Source: Desulfobacteraceae bacterium (GTDB taxonomy: Bacteria; Desulfobacterota; Desulfobacteria; Desulfobacterales; UBA11574). Taken from it: a stretch of 5,529 nucleotides of DNA. The stretch is taken from assembly GCA_029857875.1 (NCBI GenBank), contig JAOUGB010000187.1, positions 1 to 5,529 on the forward strand. Reading direction: 5' to 3'. Below the pieces are notes generated by a model, which was not told the DNA's origin, ran no database searches, and saw only the letters and a program-made list of their open reading frames with translations. Shown here in pieces: positions 1 to 5,529 of the stretch (position 1 is the first letter of the stretch; the number at the start of each line of letters is the position of its first letter). The position numbers and the translations under genes were made by a program.

Positions 1-849
1 GTCTTCACCGATAGTAGCATGGCGCCCCATAAAGGTTTGATTGATCCAGTCTGGCAGATGGGGGTTGATCACATCCGCCCGATAGGCTGAAAGTGCACCG
101 GGCGTACAAAATACACCGCCATAGACGCTCTGGCCGGATCGGATGAAATCAAAGCCGCTGGTAAACGAAACCTCCATCATTTTAGGGATGGCGCCTTCGG
201 CAAGATTCAACACGCGCACATTGCCGGCGACTGCGCCGACACGCGGATCACTGGCCAGAGGACTGACCAAATGGCGGAGGGTATCGGGAAGCACTTCTGA
301 ATCAGAATCAATGGTCACATATACCTGCCCTGTGGCTTTAGCGAAACCGGCCATCAACGCACGGCGTTTACCTCGGTTAAAAGGCTGACGAATAAGCCGC
401 ACGCGCCAGGAAAACTCTTGTTTGGCAATTTGCATCCATTTCCATGTATCGTCCTGTGACCCGTCATCGACACAAATCACCTGCATTTTTTTCATCGGAT
501 ACCGGCTGTTCATAACCGATCGAACGGTGGGCAGAATTTGTCGGCCTTCGTTGTAGGCTGGTATAACTATAGTGATCGTCGGCAAGGCACTGTCGGATAG
601 AGGCGCATAGGACCGATAACGACAGGCAAACCAAATACGCCATGCCAACGTCAAAAGGGTCCAGAAGGTTAACCCAACGGCTAAATAGTTTATCGTCGAC
701 CAGGATTGTACAAACTTCCAGGATTCTACAGATTTCAGGGCTTCCACCTGCCACCAAGTCAACGTTATTACTGATATTAAAGTGAAAAACAACAGCCACG
801 GGAAAAAAATATCCGCCTTAAAGCGGTATGAACCATTTGTGTTTAACAT
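1..849 (-). CDS. GT2 processive glycosyltransferase, hyaluronan synthase/NodC-like, N-terminal part (runs off window)
   Basis: The frame is open from ATG 849-847 to base 1 (283 codons, no stop), so the C-terminus lies outside the window. Two hydrophobic segments (about residues 13-32 and 54-76) precede a cytoplasmic GT-A domain. Visible family 2 signatures are VIPAYNEG (95-102), VDDGSQDDT (127-135, nucleotide-sugar binding), NRGKRRAL (158-165), the metal-binding DSDSE (181-185), GNVRVLN (209-215), FCTPGALSAYR (247-257) and GED (281-283), whose Asp is the usual catalytic base. The downstream QxxRW motif and C-terminal membrane helices are expected beyond the edge. This motif set is that of membrane synthases such as HasA, NodC and PgaC/IcaA, which polymerise a beta-linked sugar from a UDP-sugar and often extrude it. 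Which sugar is used cannot be told from the sequence. The start is supported by AGAGG seven bases upstream. It is divergent from the small peptide gene at 965. Confidence 0.93.
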   Translation of the reverse strand, partial: MLNTNGSYRFKADIFFPWLLFFTLISVITLTWWQVEALKSVESWKFVQSWSTINYLAVGLTFWTLLTLAWRIWFACRYRSYAPLSDSALPTITIVIPAYNEGRQILPTVRSVMNSRYPMKKMQVICVDDGSQDDTWKWMQIAKQEFSWRVRLIRQPFNRGKRRALMAGFAKATGQVYVTIDSDSEVLPDTLRHLVSPLASDPRVGAVAGNVRVLNLAEGAIPKMMEVSFTSGFDFIRSGQSVYGGVFCTPGALSAYRADVINPHLPDWINQTFMGRHATIGED

Positions 850-855
850 AGTTTA

Positions 856-860
856 CCTCT
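856..860 (-). promoter_or_regulatory. Ribosome binding site of the GT2 gene
   Basis: On the minus strand AGAGG lies six to seven bases before ATG 849-847. It fixes the start of the truncated GT2 gene. The next in-frame ATG codons are deep inside the protein. Confidence 0.6.
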
Positions 861-920
861 GATTAATTTAAAATTTTCCGGAAGGTGATGACCCTTTCAG
901 TATTACGAAATCCTAAGCTG

Positions 921-956
921 CTTGCCGCCTGAAATAGGTCCCCAGCAAGGAGGGAG
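921..956 (+). promoter_or_regulatory. Shine-Dalgarno of small peptide gene with a hairpin that overlaps it
   Basis: AAGGAGGGAG (947-956) is a near-perfect Shine-Dalgarno, 8-11 bases from ATG 965 depending on the register. Just upstream, CTTGC (921-925) can pair with GCAAG (945-949), and inside that CCT (928-930) with AGG (936-938). The distal arm takes the first three bases of the Shine-Dalgarno, so folding could lower ribosome access. The pairing is read directly. A regulatory role is inference. The same segment also folds on the minus strand (leader of GT2), where a G-T wobble lengthens the outer stem. Confidence 0.4.
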
Positions 957-964
957 ATACAGCA

Positions 965-1087
965 ATGAAGCTTTATAGAAAAAAAACGCTACGGAGCTAT
1001 AAGCGTTTATCCGTTATTAAAATCTCATTTACAGGTGTTGAAGCCAAATTAGTCAAACAGCCTGAACCTGTCTGTGCTCATCCATAG
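965..1087 (+). CDS. Small basic peptide of 40 residues, function unknown
   Basis: ATG 965 to TAG 1085-1087 encodes 40 residues starting MKLYRKKTLRSYKRLS and ending PEPVCAHP. The case for a real gene is the strong Shine-Dalgarno (947-956) and an isolated position between a divergent gene and a spacer. The first 14 residues are very basic (K2, R5, K6, K7, R10, K13, R14). The middle (residues 15-30) alternates hydrophobic and polar residues, then comes a polar tail with one Cys (C37). There is no signal peptide or membrane helix. The middle section VIKISFTGVEAKL loosely recalls short PqqA-like or ribosomally made precursor peptides with a KPxVxxIxLxPEEAVL-type core. That resemblance is from memory, is weak, and no radical-SAM partner is visible here. 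It could also be a regulatory leader peptide or chance. I do not recognise the family. Confidence 0.5.
   Translation: MKLYRKKTLRSYKRLSVIKISFTGVEAKLVKQPEPVCAHP
979..1008 (-). terminator. Terminator-like hairpin with T tract on the minus strand, possible attenuator
   Basis: AAACGCT (984-990) and AGCGTTT (1002-1008) form a 7-bp stem with an 11-base loop. On the minus strand it is followed by a run of T (complement of 979-983, extending the three in the stem to eight). A competing stem pairs ACGGAGC (991-997) with GCG-less partners further out: ACGGA (991-995) with TCCGT (1010-1014), helped by AGC/GCT in the loop, so the two folds exclude each other. It lies about 130 bases upstream of GT2, so it could attenuate a long GT2 leader or end transcripts arriving from the DUF169 side. 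The A tract also encodes lysines of the small peptide, so it may be incidental. Confidence 0.3.
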
Positions 1088-1116
1088 AGTCCATAGACGA
1101 CACACATTAAGGTACC

Positions 1117-1169
1117 CAAAAAAAGCGATCGTAAACTTACCTGGACTTACCCGGATCATCGCTGTTTTT
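1117..1169 (+). terminator. Weak candidate terminator downstream of the small peptide gene
   Basis: AGCGAT (1124-1129) pairs with ATCGCT (1158-1163). It is preceded by a run of seven A (1118-1124) and followed, after one G, by five T (1165-1169), about 37 bases after the peptide stop. The 28-base loop between the arms is long, although GTAA (1131-1134) can pair with TTAC (1147-1150) inside it. The flanking A and T tracts give it a bidirectional look. The long loop and short stem keep confidence low. Confidence 0.25.
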
Positions 1170-1381
1170 GTGGTTTGTTTCTCAGATTGTTATGATGCAA
1201 AAGAAAAAAAGTATTGCAATAGGTATGCCAAGCAAAACAGACTCCCTATCTATTTAATATTAAAAGTATTATCGTTTATAACCGGATGAATACATGAGGG
1301 CTTATGAAGGGAAATACATACAGGTATTTTAATAGAAAAATTTAAGGATTACACCTAACCGTCAATAATTATAGTATTTAT

Positions 1382-1583
1382 ATGCTTAGAATAGCATTTT
1401 TATGTGAAGGAATTTAACTACACCGGGATAGAACTTGAGGGTTCTTCCTATATTATACGACAATTCAATATGTTATGTGTTTGATTTGTCATGCCTTGAC
1501 GATGAAAGAGTTATTGATGAAGTAGGCATAGATGCCATATGAAAAGGTTTGTGAACGTTTTATATGAACGTCATGCATTATAG
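1382..1583 (+). pseudogene. Possible decayed coding region (fragments in three frames)
   Basis: Three neighbouring stretches read like protein but are broken by stops and frame changes. From ATG 1382 one frame gives MLRIAFLCEGI then stop. The frame from 1395 gives FYVKEFNYTGIELEGSS and runs on to a stop at 1482. The frame from 1432 ends CLDDERVIDEVGIDAI before TGA 1540-1542, and ATG 1539 in yet another frame gives MKRFVNVLYERHAL to TAG 1581. The opening MLRIAFxxEG resembles the first beta strand of a GT4-type glycosyltransferase, which would suit this region. That match is short. The whole may be chance in AT-rich DNA, and no family can be named with assurance. Confidence 0.2.
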
Positions 1584-1589
1584 ACATTA

Positions 1590-2435
1590 TCATTCATTCT
1601 GAGGATTTTCACCCCAAGCTTTTTTACTCCGCAGGATCTTTTTCTGAACCGTTGCCCAAGTCTTTGTGGTTAGAAAAGATTCACCAAAGCGATTGAGCAT
1701 CTCCCTAAACATCTGAAAAGGGACCGTGAACGAGAGCTCATCAGTTTTAAAAAACTTTCTGGCAGAAGGGTCCCAGCCGCCGATCACCGCCTTGTTTTGT
1801 CCCTTTGATAAATAGTGCAGCGGCCACACCGCAATACTCCCGCACCCGGCGCCCCAAGGCGACACGACCACTTCGGGATCATGGGTTACAAAAGCCGCCA
1901 GCTGGTGCAGCCCGCACAGAGATTCCGGACGTGTGAAAAATGCGATCAGTTCCGGCACTTCATTATCTGAAAATTTGCTGATTGGTTTTACAACACAAAA
2001 TTTATGGGGTGCCGGTCGAGGGTCAACATATTCGAAAATTCGTCTGAGCTCGTCAGGTGAATCACAATACAACTCGCCCTCGGTCCAGTTCGGAATGCCG
2101 GTGGAAACGTAATTGATAATGGTTTCGGTCTGCGGCTTGTTAAATCCCAGCCAGAACGCTCCTCCGGGACATCCGAACTGTTCCTCAGAAAAATAAGCAG
2201 CAGCCTTTTTTTTGCGAGCGCGCCAGATGTGGCCCATCACGCAGGAAAATTGACCGAACACCTTCTGCCAGTCAATTTCGTTTTTTATTTCCTTTTCTCG
2301 GGTGGGCATATTGATGCAGTTCGGTGAAAAGCCTTCGATCGGTTTTTTATCCGTATAAAAAAGCCCCAAAGGTTCCTCGTCAAGACCCAATACCGCGAGA
2401 AAATCCGGTAATGATTTCAGCATATGACCATTCAT
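1590..2435 (-). CDS. DUF169 (COG2043) family protein of unknown function
   Basis: This 281-residue protein begins MNGHMLKSLPDFLAVLG and matches my knowledge of the DUF169/COG2043 family, common in archaea and anaerobic bacteria and without an established function. Family-like features are the opening with EEPLGLFY (20-27), a central FGCPGGAFWLGF (87-98), ELIAFF (162-167), and a WGAGCGS (194-200) segment. There are seven cysteines: C40, C65, C89, C124, C147, C174, C198. C65, C89, C174 and C198 lie in or near the conserved blocks and could bind a metal or cofactor, which is inference. No signal peptide or membrane helix is seen, so it is probably cytoplasmic. The start at 2435 is fixed by a perfect AGGAGG five bases upstream, and the ATG four codons in lies too far from it. 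The gene stands alone, divergent from the GT9 gene, with no obvious link to glycan synthesis. Confidence 0.88.
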   Translation of the reverse strand: MNGHMLKSLPDFLAVLGLDEEPLGLFYTDKKPIEGFSPNCINMPTREKEIKNEIDWQKVFGQFSCVMGHIWRARKKKAAAYFSEEQFGCPGGAFWLGFNKPQTETIINYVSTGIPNWTEGELYCDSPDELRRIFEYVDPRPAPHKFCVVKPISKFSDNEVPELIAFFTRPESLCGLHQLAAFVTHDPEVVVSPWGAGCGSIAVWPLHYLSKGQNKAVIGGWDPSARKFFKTDELSFTVPFQMFREMLNRFGESFLTTKTWATVQKKILRSKKAWGENPQNE

Positions 2436-2440
2436 CGTAT

Positions 2441-2446
2441 CCTCCT
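2441..2446 (-). promoter_or_regulatory. Ribosome binding site of the DUF169 gene
   Basis: A full AGGAGG on the minus strand sits five bases before ATG 2435-2433. It decides between that start and the ATG at codon 5 in favour of the first, and predicts efficient translation. Confidence 0.8.
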
Positions 2447-2462
2447 AAATATATGAGAAAAG

Positions 2463-2501
2463 TTTACAGTAAATCACAAATTCAGCATACCCTAAGTACG
2501 C
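2463..2501. promoter_or_regulatory. Two inverted repeats upstream of the DUF169 gene, candidate operators
   Basis: TTTACAGTAAA (2463-2473) is a perfect inverted repeat with 5-base arms around a single base, 17 bases upstream of the DUF169 Shine-Dalgarno. GCATAC (2485-2490) and GTACGC (2496-2501) form a second pair with 5 of 6 bases matching, separated by five bases. Both fall where a minus-strand promoter for DUF169 should be, though I see no clear -35/-10 pair for it. Binding by a regulator is inference. In AT-rich DNA the first could occur by chance. Confidence 0.25.
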
Positions 2502-2543
2502 ACCAAAAGGAAATAAAAATTCAAATCTATAGTGATCTAAGTT

Positions 2544-2572
2544 TTGACACCGATTATTCCTGATTGTATTAT
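2544..2572 (+). promoter_or_regulatory. Sigma70-type promoter for the GT9 gene
   Basis: TTGACA (2544-2549) matches the -35 consensus exactly. After a 17-base spacer comes TATTAT (2567-2572), five of six matches to the -10 consensus. Transcription would start near 2579, inside or next to the palindrome CTTATAAG (2573-2580), leaving a 5' leader of about 95 bases before ATG 2674. A second TTGACA at 2583-2588 has no good -10 at the right distance. This is the clearest promoter in the window. Confidence 0.65.
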
Positions 2573-2673
2573 CTTATAAGGTTTGACAAAGATATTTGGT
2601 GGCGCGGTGAATATAGTTTGCGAGATGACGCTTCATAAGGTTATTTTATAAAAAGTAAGAGATAAAACAGAAA

Positions 2674-3876
2674 ATGAATCTAACATTTCAACGAATAATT
2701 GACCGAATTTTAGGAACCCTCATTTGCATGAGTCTGTCTCTTATTCCTCGACGAGAAGGATTCACAAAAGTCTACCCTAAAAAAATCCTGGTAATCCTTC
2801 TTTCGGAAATGGGAAGTCTTGTTTTAGCTCATCCCATGTTCATCGAAATCAAAAAAAGATATCCTGATGCAACATTATATGTTCTTCTGTTCAAACAGAA
2901 TCGAGAGATCTTAGAGATATTAAATGTTCTCTCCAATGAAAACATCATGAGCATTGACAATACATCCATAAAGCGATTTGTTTTGGATTGTCTTCAAATT
3001 CTCCGAAAGTTGCGTCGCATCGAGTTCGATGCGGTCATAGATTGTGAGCTCTTTTCGAGGATTAGCTCCATTTTTTCTTTTTTGAGCGGAGCATCCTTGC
3101 GGGTGGGTTTCCATCCATATACCCAAGAGGGGCTTTATCGGGGCTCTTTTATCAATAGACCCGTCATGTACAATCCTTATAATCATATTTCCGAGCAATT
3201 TTTAACTATGGTGAAGGCATTGGATTCGAATACGGTACCGACGGCCAAACGGTTTGTTTCCAGCCGGCTTCGTGAAGCCCCCTCCATTTCCTTTCAAGAA
3301 ACTGAAATTCATGGCATGACTAACCGGTTGCACCGTGATTTTCCTGTTTTGAAGGACAAAGAATTGATCCTCCTTTATCCCAGTGGCGGCATCCTACCAA
3401 TACGGGCATGGCCTCTCGATTATTATTGCCGTTTGTCGAAAAGATTCCTTTCCGATGGATATGCCGTTGTTATCATTGGTACAGAGGCCGATAAAACCCT
3501 TGCAGAGACAATTCAAGATAAATGTGGAAGCTTCCATTGTATTGATCTGACGGGGTATACAAAAAATCTCCGGGAGATGATGATCCTTTTTCATCGGGCA
3601 TCTCTTCTTATCACCAACGACGGAGGTCCGGGACAGTTTGCTGCTTTGACATCGATTCCAACCATCATATTTTACGGCCCTGAAACGCCGGTGCTCTATG
3701 GTACCCTCAATAGAAAGGCTGTTTTTTTCTATCTATCCCTTTCCTGCTCGCCATGCCTCACTGCCTATAATCACCGTAACTCTCCATGTGACGGTGACAA
3801 TTTGTGCTTGAAAAAGATTCAGCCCGATCAAGTATACAAAAAAGCGTTGGAAATTCTGAGAAGTGAAAATAATTAA
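2674..3876 (+). CDS. GT9 glycosyltransferase, ADP-heptose:LPS heptosyltransferase-like
   Basis: This 400-residue GT-B enzyme belongs to the family of WaaC/WaaF heptosyltransferases, which add heptose to lipopolysaccharide core at the inner face of the membrane. The N-terminal domain starts with ILVILLSEMGSLVLAHPM (38-55). The C-terminal domain shows LYPSGG (234-239), RAWP (244-247), the donor-site block TNDGGPGQFAALTSIP (314-329), GPETP (335-339) and a cysteine cluster C358, C361, C372, C378 (CSPC...C...C), common in this branch and possibly metal-binding. Typical heptosyltransferases have about 330-350 residues. The extra length is mainly a 36-residue leader with a hydrophobic or amphipathic stretch (about 9-24) likely to touch the membrane. 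The usual GDxxL aspartate is replaced by Ser (GSLVL, S48), with Glu45 three residues before. The start is the first ATG after the promoter with only a weak AAGAG 12 bases upstream. The donor sugar cannot be assigned. Confidence 0.9.
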   Translation: MNLTFQRIIDRILGTLICMSLSLIPRREGFTKVYPKKILVILLSEMGSLVLAHPMFIEIKKRYPDATLYVLLFKQNREILEILNVLSNENIMSIDNTSIKRFVLDCLQILRKLRRIEFDAVIDCELFSRISSIFSFLSGASLRVGFHPYTQEGLYRGSFINRPVMYNPYNHISEQFLTMVKALDSNTVPTAKRFVSSRLREAPSISFQETEIHGMTNRLHRDFPVLKDKELILLYPSGGILPIRAWPLDYYCRLSKRFLSDGYAVVIIGTEADKTLAETIQDKCGSFHCIDLTGYTKNLREMMILFHRASLLITNDGGPGQFAALTSIPTIIFYGPETPVLYGTLNRKAVFFYLSLSCSPCLTAYNHRNSPCDGDNLCLKKIQPDQVYKKALEILRSENN

Positions 3877-3894
3877 ATATAAATATTTGAGATG

Positions 3895-5448
3895 TTACTT
3901 ATGGGTGGTCCAATTTCCGAGATATGCCTCTCCCAAAAGTACATCCGCGCTTAAATCCGGAATCTTTTTCCCTCTGTAAATATGGTTGTATTCTCGGATC
4001 TTATTCGTCTTATGGAAATATTTGCTGAACTGTTTTAAGGCAAGGTCGCTTTGGTTGTGAGAAATTATAATGGCGTTTTTTCCTTTTAGCTCTCTGTCGG
4101 GATTTTTCAGAAAGAGATAGCGTTCGGGAATGAAGAAATCAAACCCCGTAAATTGGTTGCCAGAGTAAAATACTGCTTCGGCCAGTGTCGTCCCTTTGTC
4201 GGAGACTAAAAAATAACCTCCGGGGTGAGGATTTTCCGAAATCGATCTCTCGACAATTCTACCCAGGCTCGGCCATGAGTGAAATTGCTTCATAGGGTCG
4301 TTCTTCGGCGGAAGGGGAAGAAAAGCTACATTCATGTGCATATGAATCACAATGCTTGCCAGCGCAGCCAAGCCGATACCTATACTTACAAAAGCCCGGT
4401 GGCCGTTCCTTTTTTCATATCGGGAACGATAAATGGTCCACATCAGAATCATTCCCGTCACATAGGCGGGAGCTGCCCAATTGGGTTCTGCTGCCTCGCC
4501 TATGGTCGATGTTAAACCGAAAAAGATGAGGATCGGCCAGGACAAGCAGGCCAAATACAGATAAGATGATACCCCCTCGACCAAAGAATAATAGAACCCC
4601 ATCACGCTGTAAAAGATGAAGGCCAGGAAAAGTACAGGTGTGATAATGCCTGCCTGACCTCCAACGTACTCAAGAATTTTCAGTATGGAAGCTTTGTCGG
4701 TAGGGGATAGGCCTTGATTGAGCTGAAATACGAAAGAGGCCCAGTCATGCTGCCAGTTCCAAAAAAGGACGGGAGAGAAGATTAACAAGGCAAGGAGTAA
4801 GGCAAGATAGGGACTCTTTCTAAACAGCCAGAACCGGTGATGCTTGGAAAGAAAGAGAAAACCGAACTGACACGGAACAAGAAGGATCATGGTATATTTA
4901 CTAAGGAGCCCTAAACCCAAAGCGATGCCCCAAACATACCACCATTTATTTTCTCCTTGGGTGATGATTCGGCTGCCGCAGTAAACCGCCATTGACCAGA
5001 ACAAAATCATCGGCGTATCAGGTGTTTGTACAATCGCACCTGCAGGAAAGATCAGAGTGACTTGATAGAGGAAAAGAAGTTCCCATGGGAGACGTCTATT
5101 GTCTGGAAAGAGACGTTTGATAGTTCCAAAAATAAAGCAAAGGCCCAAAACAGCGCAAATCCATCCGCCGAGTCTTACGAAAAATTCGCTGTTACCCCCT
5201 ATCCATGTAAAAAAAGCCATAACATAAGCAACCATAGGGGGATGATCAAGGTAACTCCAATCCAGATGCTTCGACCAATACCAGTAATAGGCTTCATCCG
5301 GCGCGAGTTGAAGTGAGCCGTTTACAAAAAGGCAATAGCCGTAGAAGAGAATCAAAAAAATGGGTATCCAATTATTCCATCTCGTTTGGATTTTTGGTTG
5401 AGCGGTTTCTATCAATGGTATAAATTCTTTAAAAAGTGTTTGATACAA
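3895..5448 (-). CDS. GT39 membrane glycosyltransferase (ArnT/PMT_2-like)
   Basis: This 517-residue integral membrane protein has about ten or more hydrophobic segments between residues 28 and 375, followed by a soluble C-terminal domain (about 385-517) probably facing the periplasm. The signature LAPDEAYYWYWSKHLDWSYL (48-67) then DHPPM (68-72) is the first periplasmic loop of ArnT/PMT enzymes: D51-E52 is the catalytic/metal acidic pair and DHPP follows. QTPDTPM (141-147) and EPNWAAPAY (321-329) are further blocks typical of the family. Such enzymes transfer a sugar from a polyprenyl-phosphate carrier to lipid A, protein or another acceptor. The acceptor is unknown here. The start is uncertain: an in-frame TAA lies directly upstream of TTG 5448-5446, no in-frame ATG occurs before codon 72 and no Shine-Dalgarno is evident, so TTG at 5448 or TTG at codon 12 (5415) must serve. 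It converges on the GT9 gene with an 18-base gap. Confidence 0.88.
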   Translation of the reverse strand: MYQTLFKEFIPLIETAQPKIQTRWNNWIPIFLILFYGYCLFVNGSLQLAPDEAYYWYWSKHLDWSYLDHPPMVAYVMAFFTWIGGNSEFFVRLGGWICAVLGLCFIFGTIKRLFPDNRRLPWELLFLYQVTLIFPAGAIVQTPDTPMILFWSMAVYCGSRIITQGENKWWYVWGIALGLGLLSKYTMILLVPCQFGFLFLSKHHRFWLFRKSPYLALLLALLIFSPVLFWNWQHDWASFVFQLNQGLSPTDKASILKILEYVGGQAGIITPVLFLAFIFYSVMGFYYSLVEGVSSYLYLACLSWPILIFFGLTSTIGEAAEPNWAAPAYVTGMILMWTIYRSRYEKRNGHRAFVSIGIGLAALASIVIHMHMNVAFLPLPPKNDPMKQFHSWPSLGRIVERSISENPHPGGYFLVSDKGTTLAEAVFYSGNQFTGFDFFIPERYLFLKNPDRELKGKNAIIISHNQSDLALKQFSKYFHKTNKIREYNHIYRGKKIPDLSADVLLGEAYLGNWTTHK

Positions 5449-5529
5449 TTAACATAGGGGCCGTAATTAATACAAGCCATCCAAAACATGTTAAATATGG
5501 ATAGTATATTTTGATTGTTTTATAAAATC

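Larger units (their letters stand above)
1088..1589. other. 502-base AT-rich spacer with no convincing intact gene
   Basis: Between the small peptide and the end of the DUF169 gene no frame of good length has a ribosome binding site. A GTG-started frame (1074-1289, 71 codons) exists but overlaps the peptide gene and has no supporting signal. The first part holds a weak hairpin (1124-1163). The part from about 1380 to 1583 holds short protein-like stretches in different frames, described separately. Small hairpins such as ACGTT/AACGT around 1556-1572 are too weak to assign as terminators. Confidence 0.6.

Noticed and set aside
143..388. 81-codon plus-strand frame
   Set aside because: It is antisense to the GT2 catalytic domain with no ribosome binding site or recognisable product.
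464..799. 111-codon minus-strand frame
   Set aside because: It overlaps the GT2 gene in another frame; the GT2 frame carries all the family motifs, so this is a shadow.
861..964. c-di-GMP or cobalamin riboswitch upstream of GT2 or the peptide
   Set aside because: I searched by eye on both strands for the conserved core sequences of these classes and did not find them; only generic hairpins are present.
1074..1289. 71-codon plus-strand frame with a hydrophobic patch
   Set aside because: It starts at GTG inside the small peptide gene, has no Shine-Dalgarno and crosses a hairpin-rich spacer; composition looks like untranslated AT-rich DNA.
2324..2563. 79-codon plus-strand frame over the DUF169 start and spacer
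   Set aside because: It is antisense to the DUF169 N-terminus and extends through the control region without a ribosome binding site.
2583..2614. Second promoter with TTGACA at 2583-2588
   Set aside because: The nearest -10-like sequences lie 20 or more bases away and match poorly, so the promoter at 2544-2572 is preferred.
5449..5529. Promoter for the GT39 gene at the right edge
   Set aside because: Only loosely matching AT-rich hexamers are seen, none with both a good -35 and -10 at proper spacing.

Overview
The window holds four protein-coding genes plus one probable small peptide gene. Three of the four larger genes encode glycosyltransferases (families GT2, GT9 and GT39), so this looks like a cell-surface polysaccharide or lipopolysaccharide region of a Gram-negative bacterium. 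The GT9 protein carries the E-M-G-S form of the heptosyltransferase N-terminal loop and a CxxC...C...C C-terminus, and a DUF169 (COG2043) gene sits beside it. Base composition is moderate and the spacers are AT-rich. From memory of where such proteins occur, this fits an anaerobic Desulfobacterota-type organism, but that placement is inference and not firm.

Layout: (1) 849 down to 1, minus strand: N-terminal 283 codons of a membrane GT2 synthase of the hyaluronan/chitin-oligosaccharide/poly-GlcNAc type. The frame is open to the window edge. (2) 850-1589: a 740-base stretch with a likely 40-residue basic peptide gene on the plus strand (965-1087), strong Shine-Dalgarno, several hairpins, and an AT-rich tract (about 1380-1583) with short protein-like fragments in different frames that may be a decayed gene. 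(3) 2435-1590, minus: a DUF169 protein of unknown function with seven cysteines. (4) 2436-2673: divergent control region with a near-consensus sigma70-type promoter pointing at the GT9 gene and two small inverted repeats nearer the DUF169 gene. (5) 2674-3876, plus: GT9 heptosyltransferase-like enzyme. (6) 5448-3895, minus: GT39 (ArnT/PMT-type) membrane glycosyltransferase, convergent with GT9 across an 18-base gap and apparently beginning at TTG.

The genes do not form one operon: orientations alternate (-, +, -, +, -), so each gene is probably transcribed singly or with neighbours outside the window. A plausible shared theme is envelope glycan assembly: GT9 adding sugars at the cytoplasmic face, GT2 polymerising and exporting a beta-linked glycan, and GT39 moving a sugar from a polyprenyl-phosphate donor to an acceptor on the periplasmic face. 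DUF169 has no established link to this theme. I found no tRNA, rRNA, CRISPR array or insertion sequence. The least explained items are the small peptide with its structured leader and the possible gene remnant next to it.
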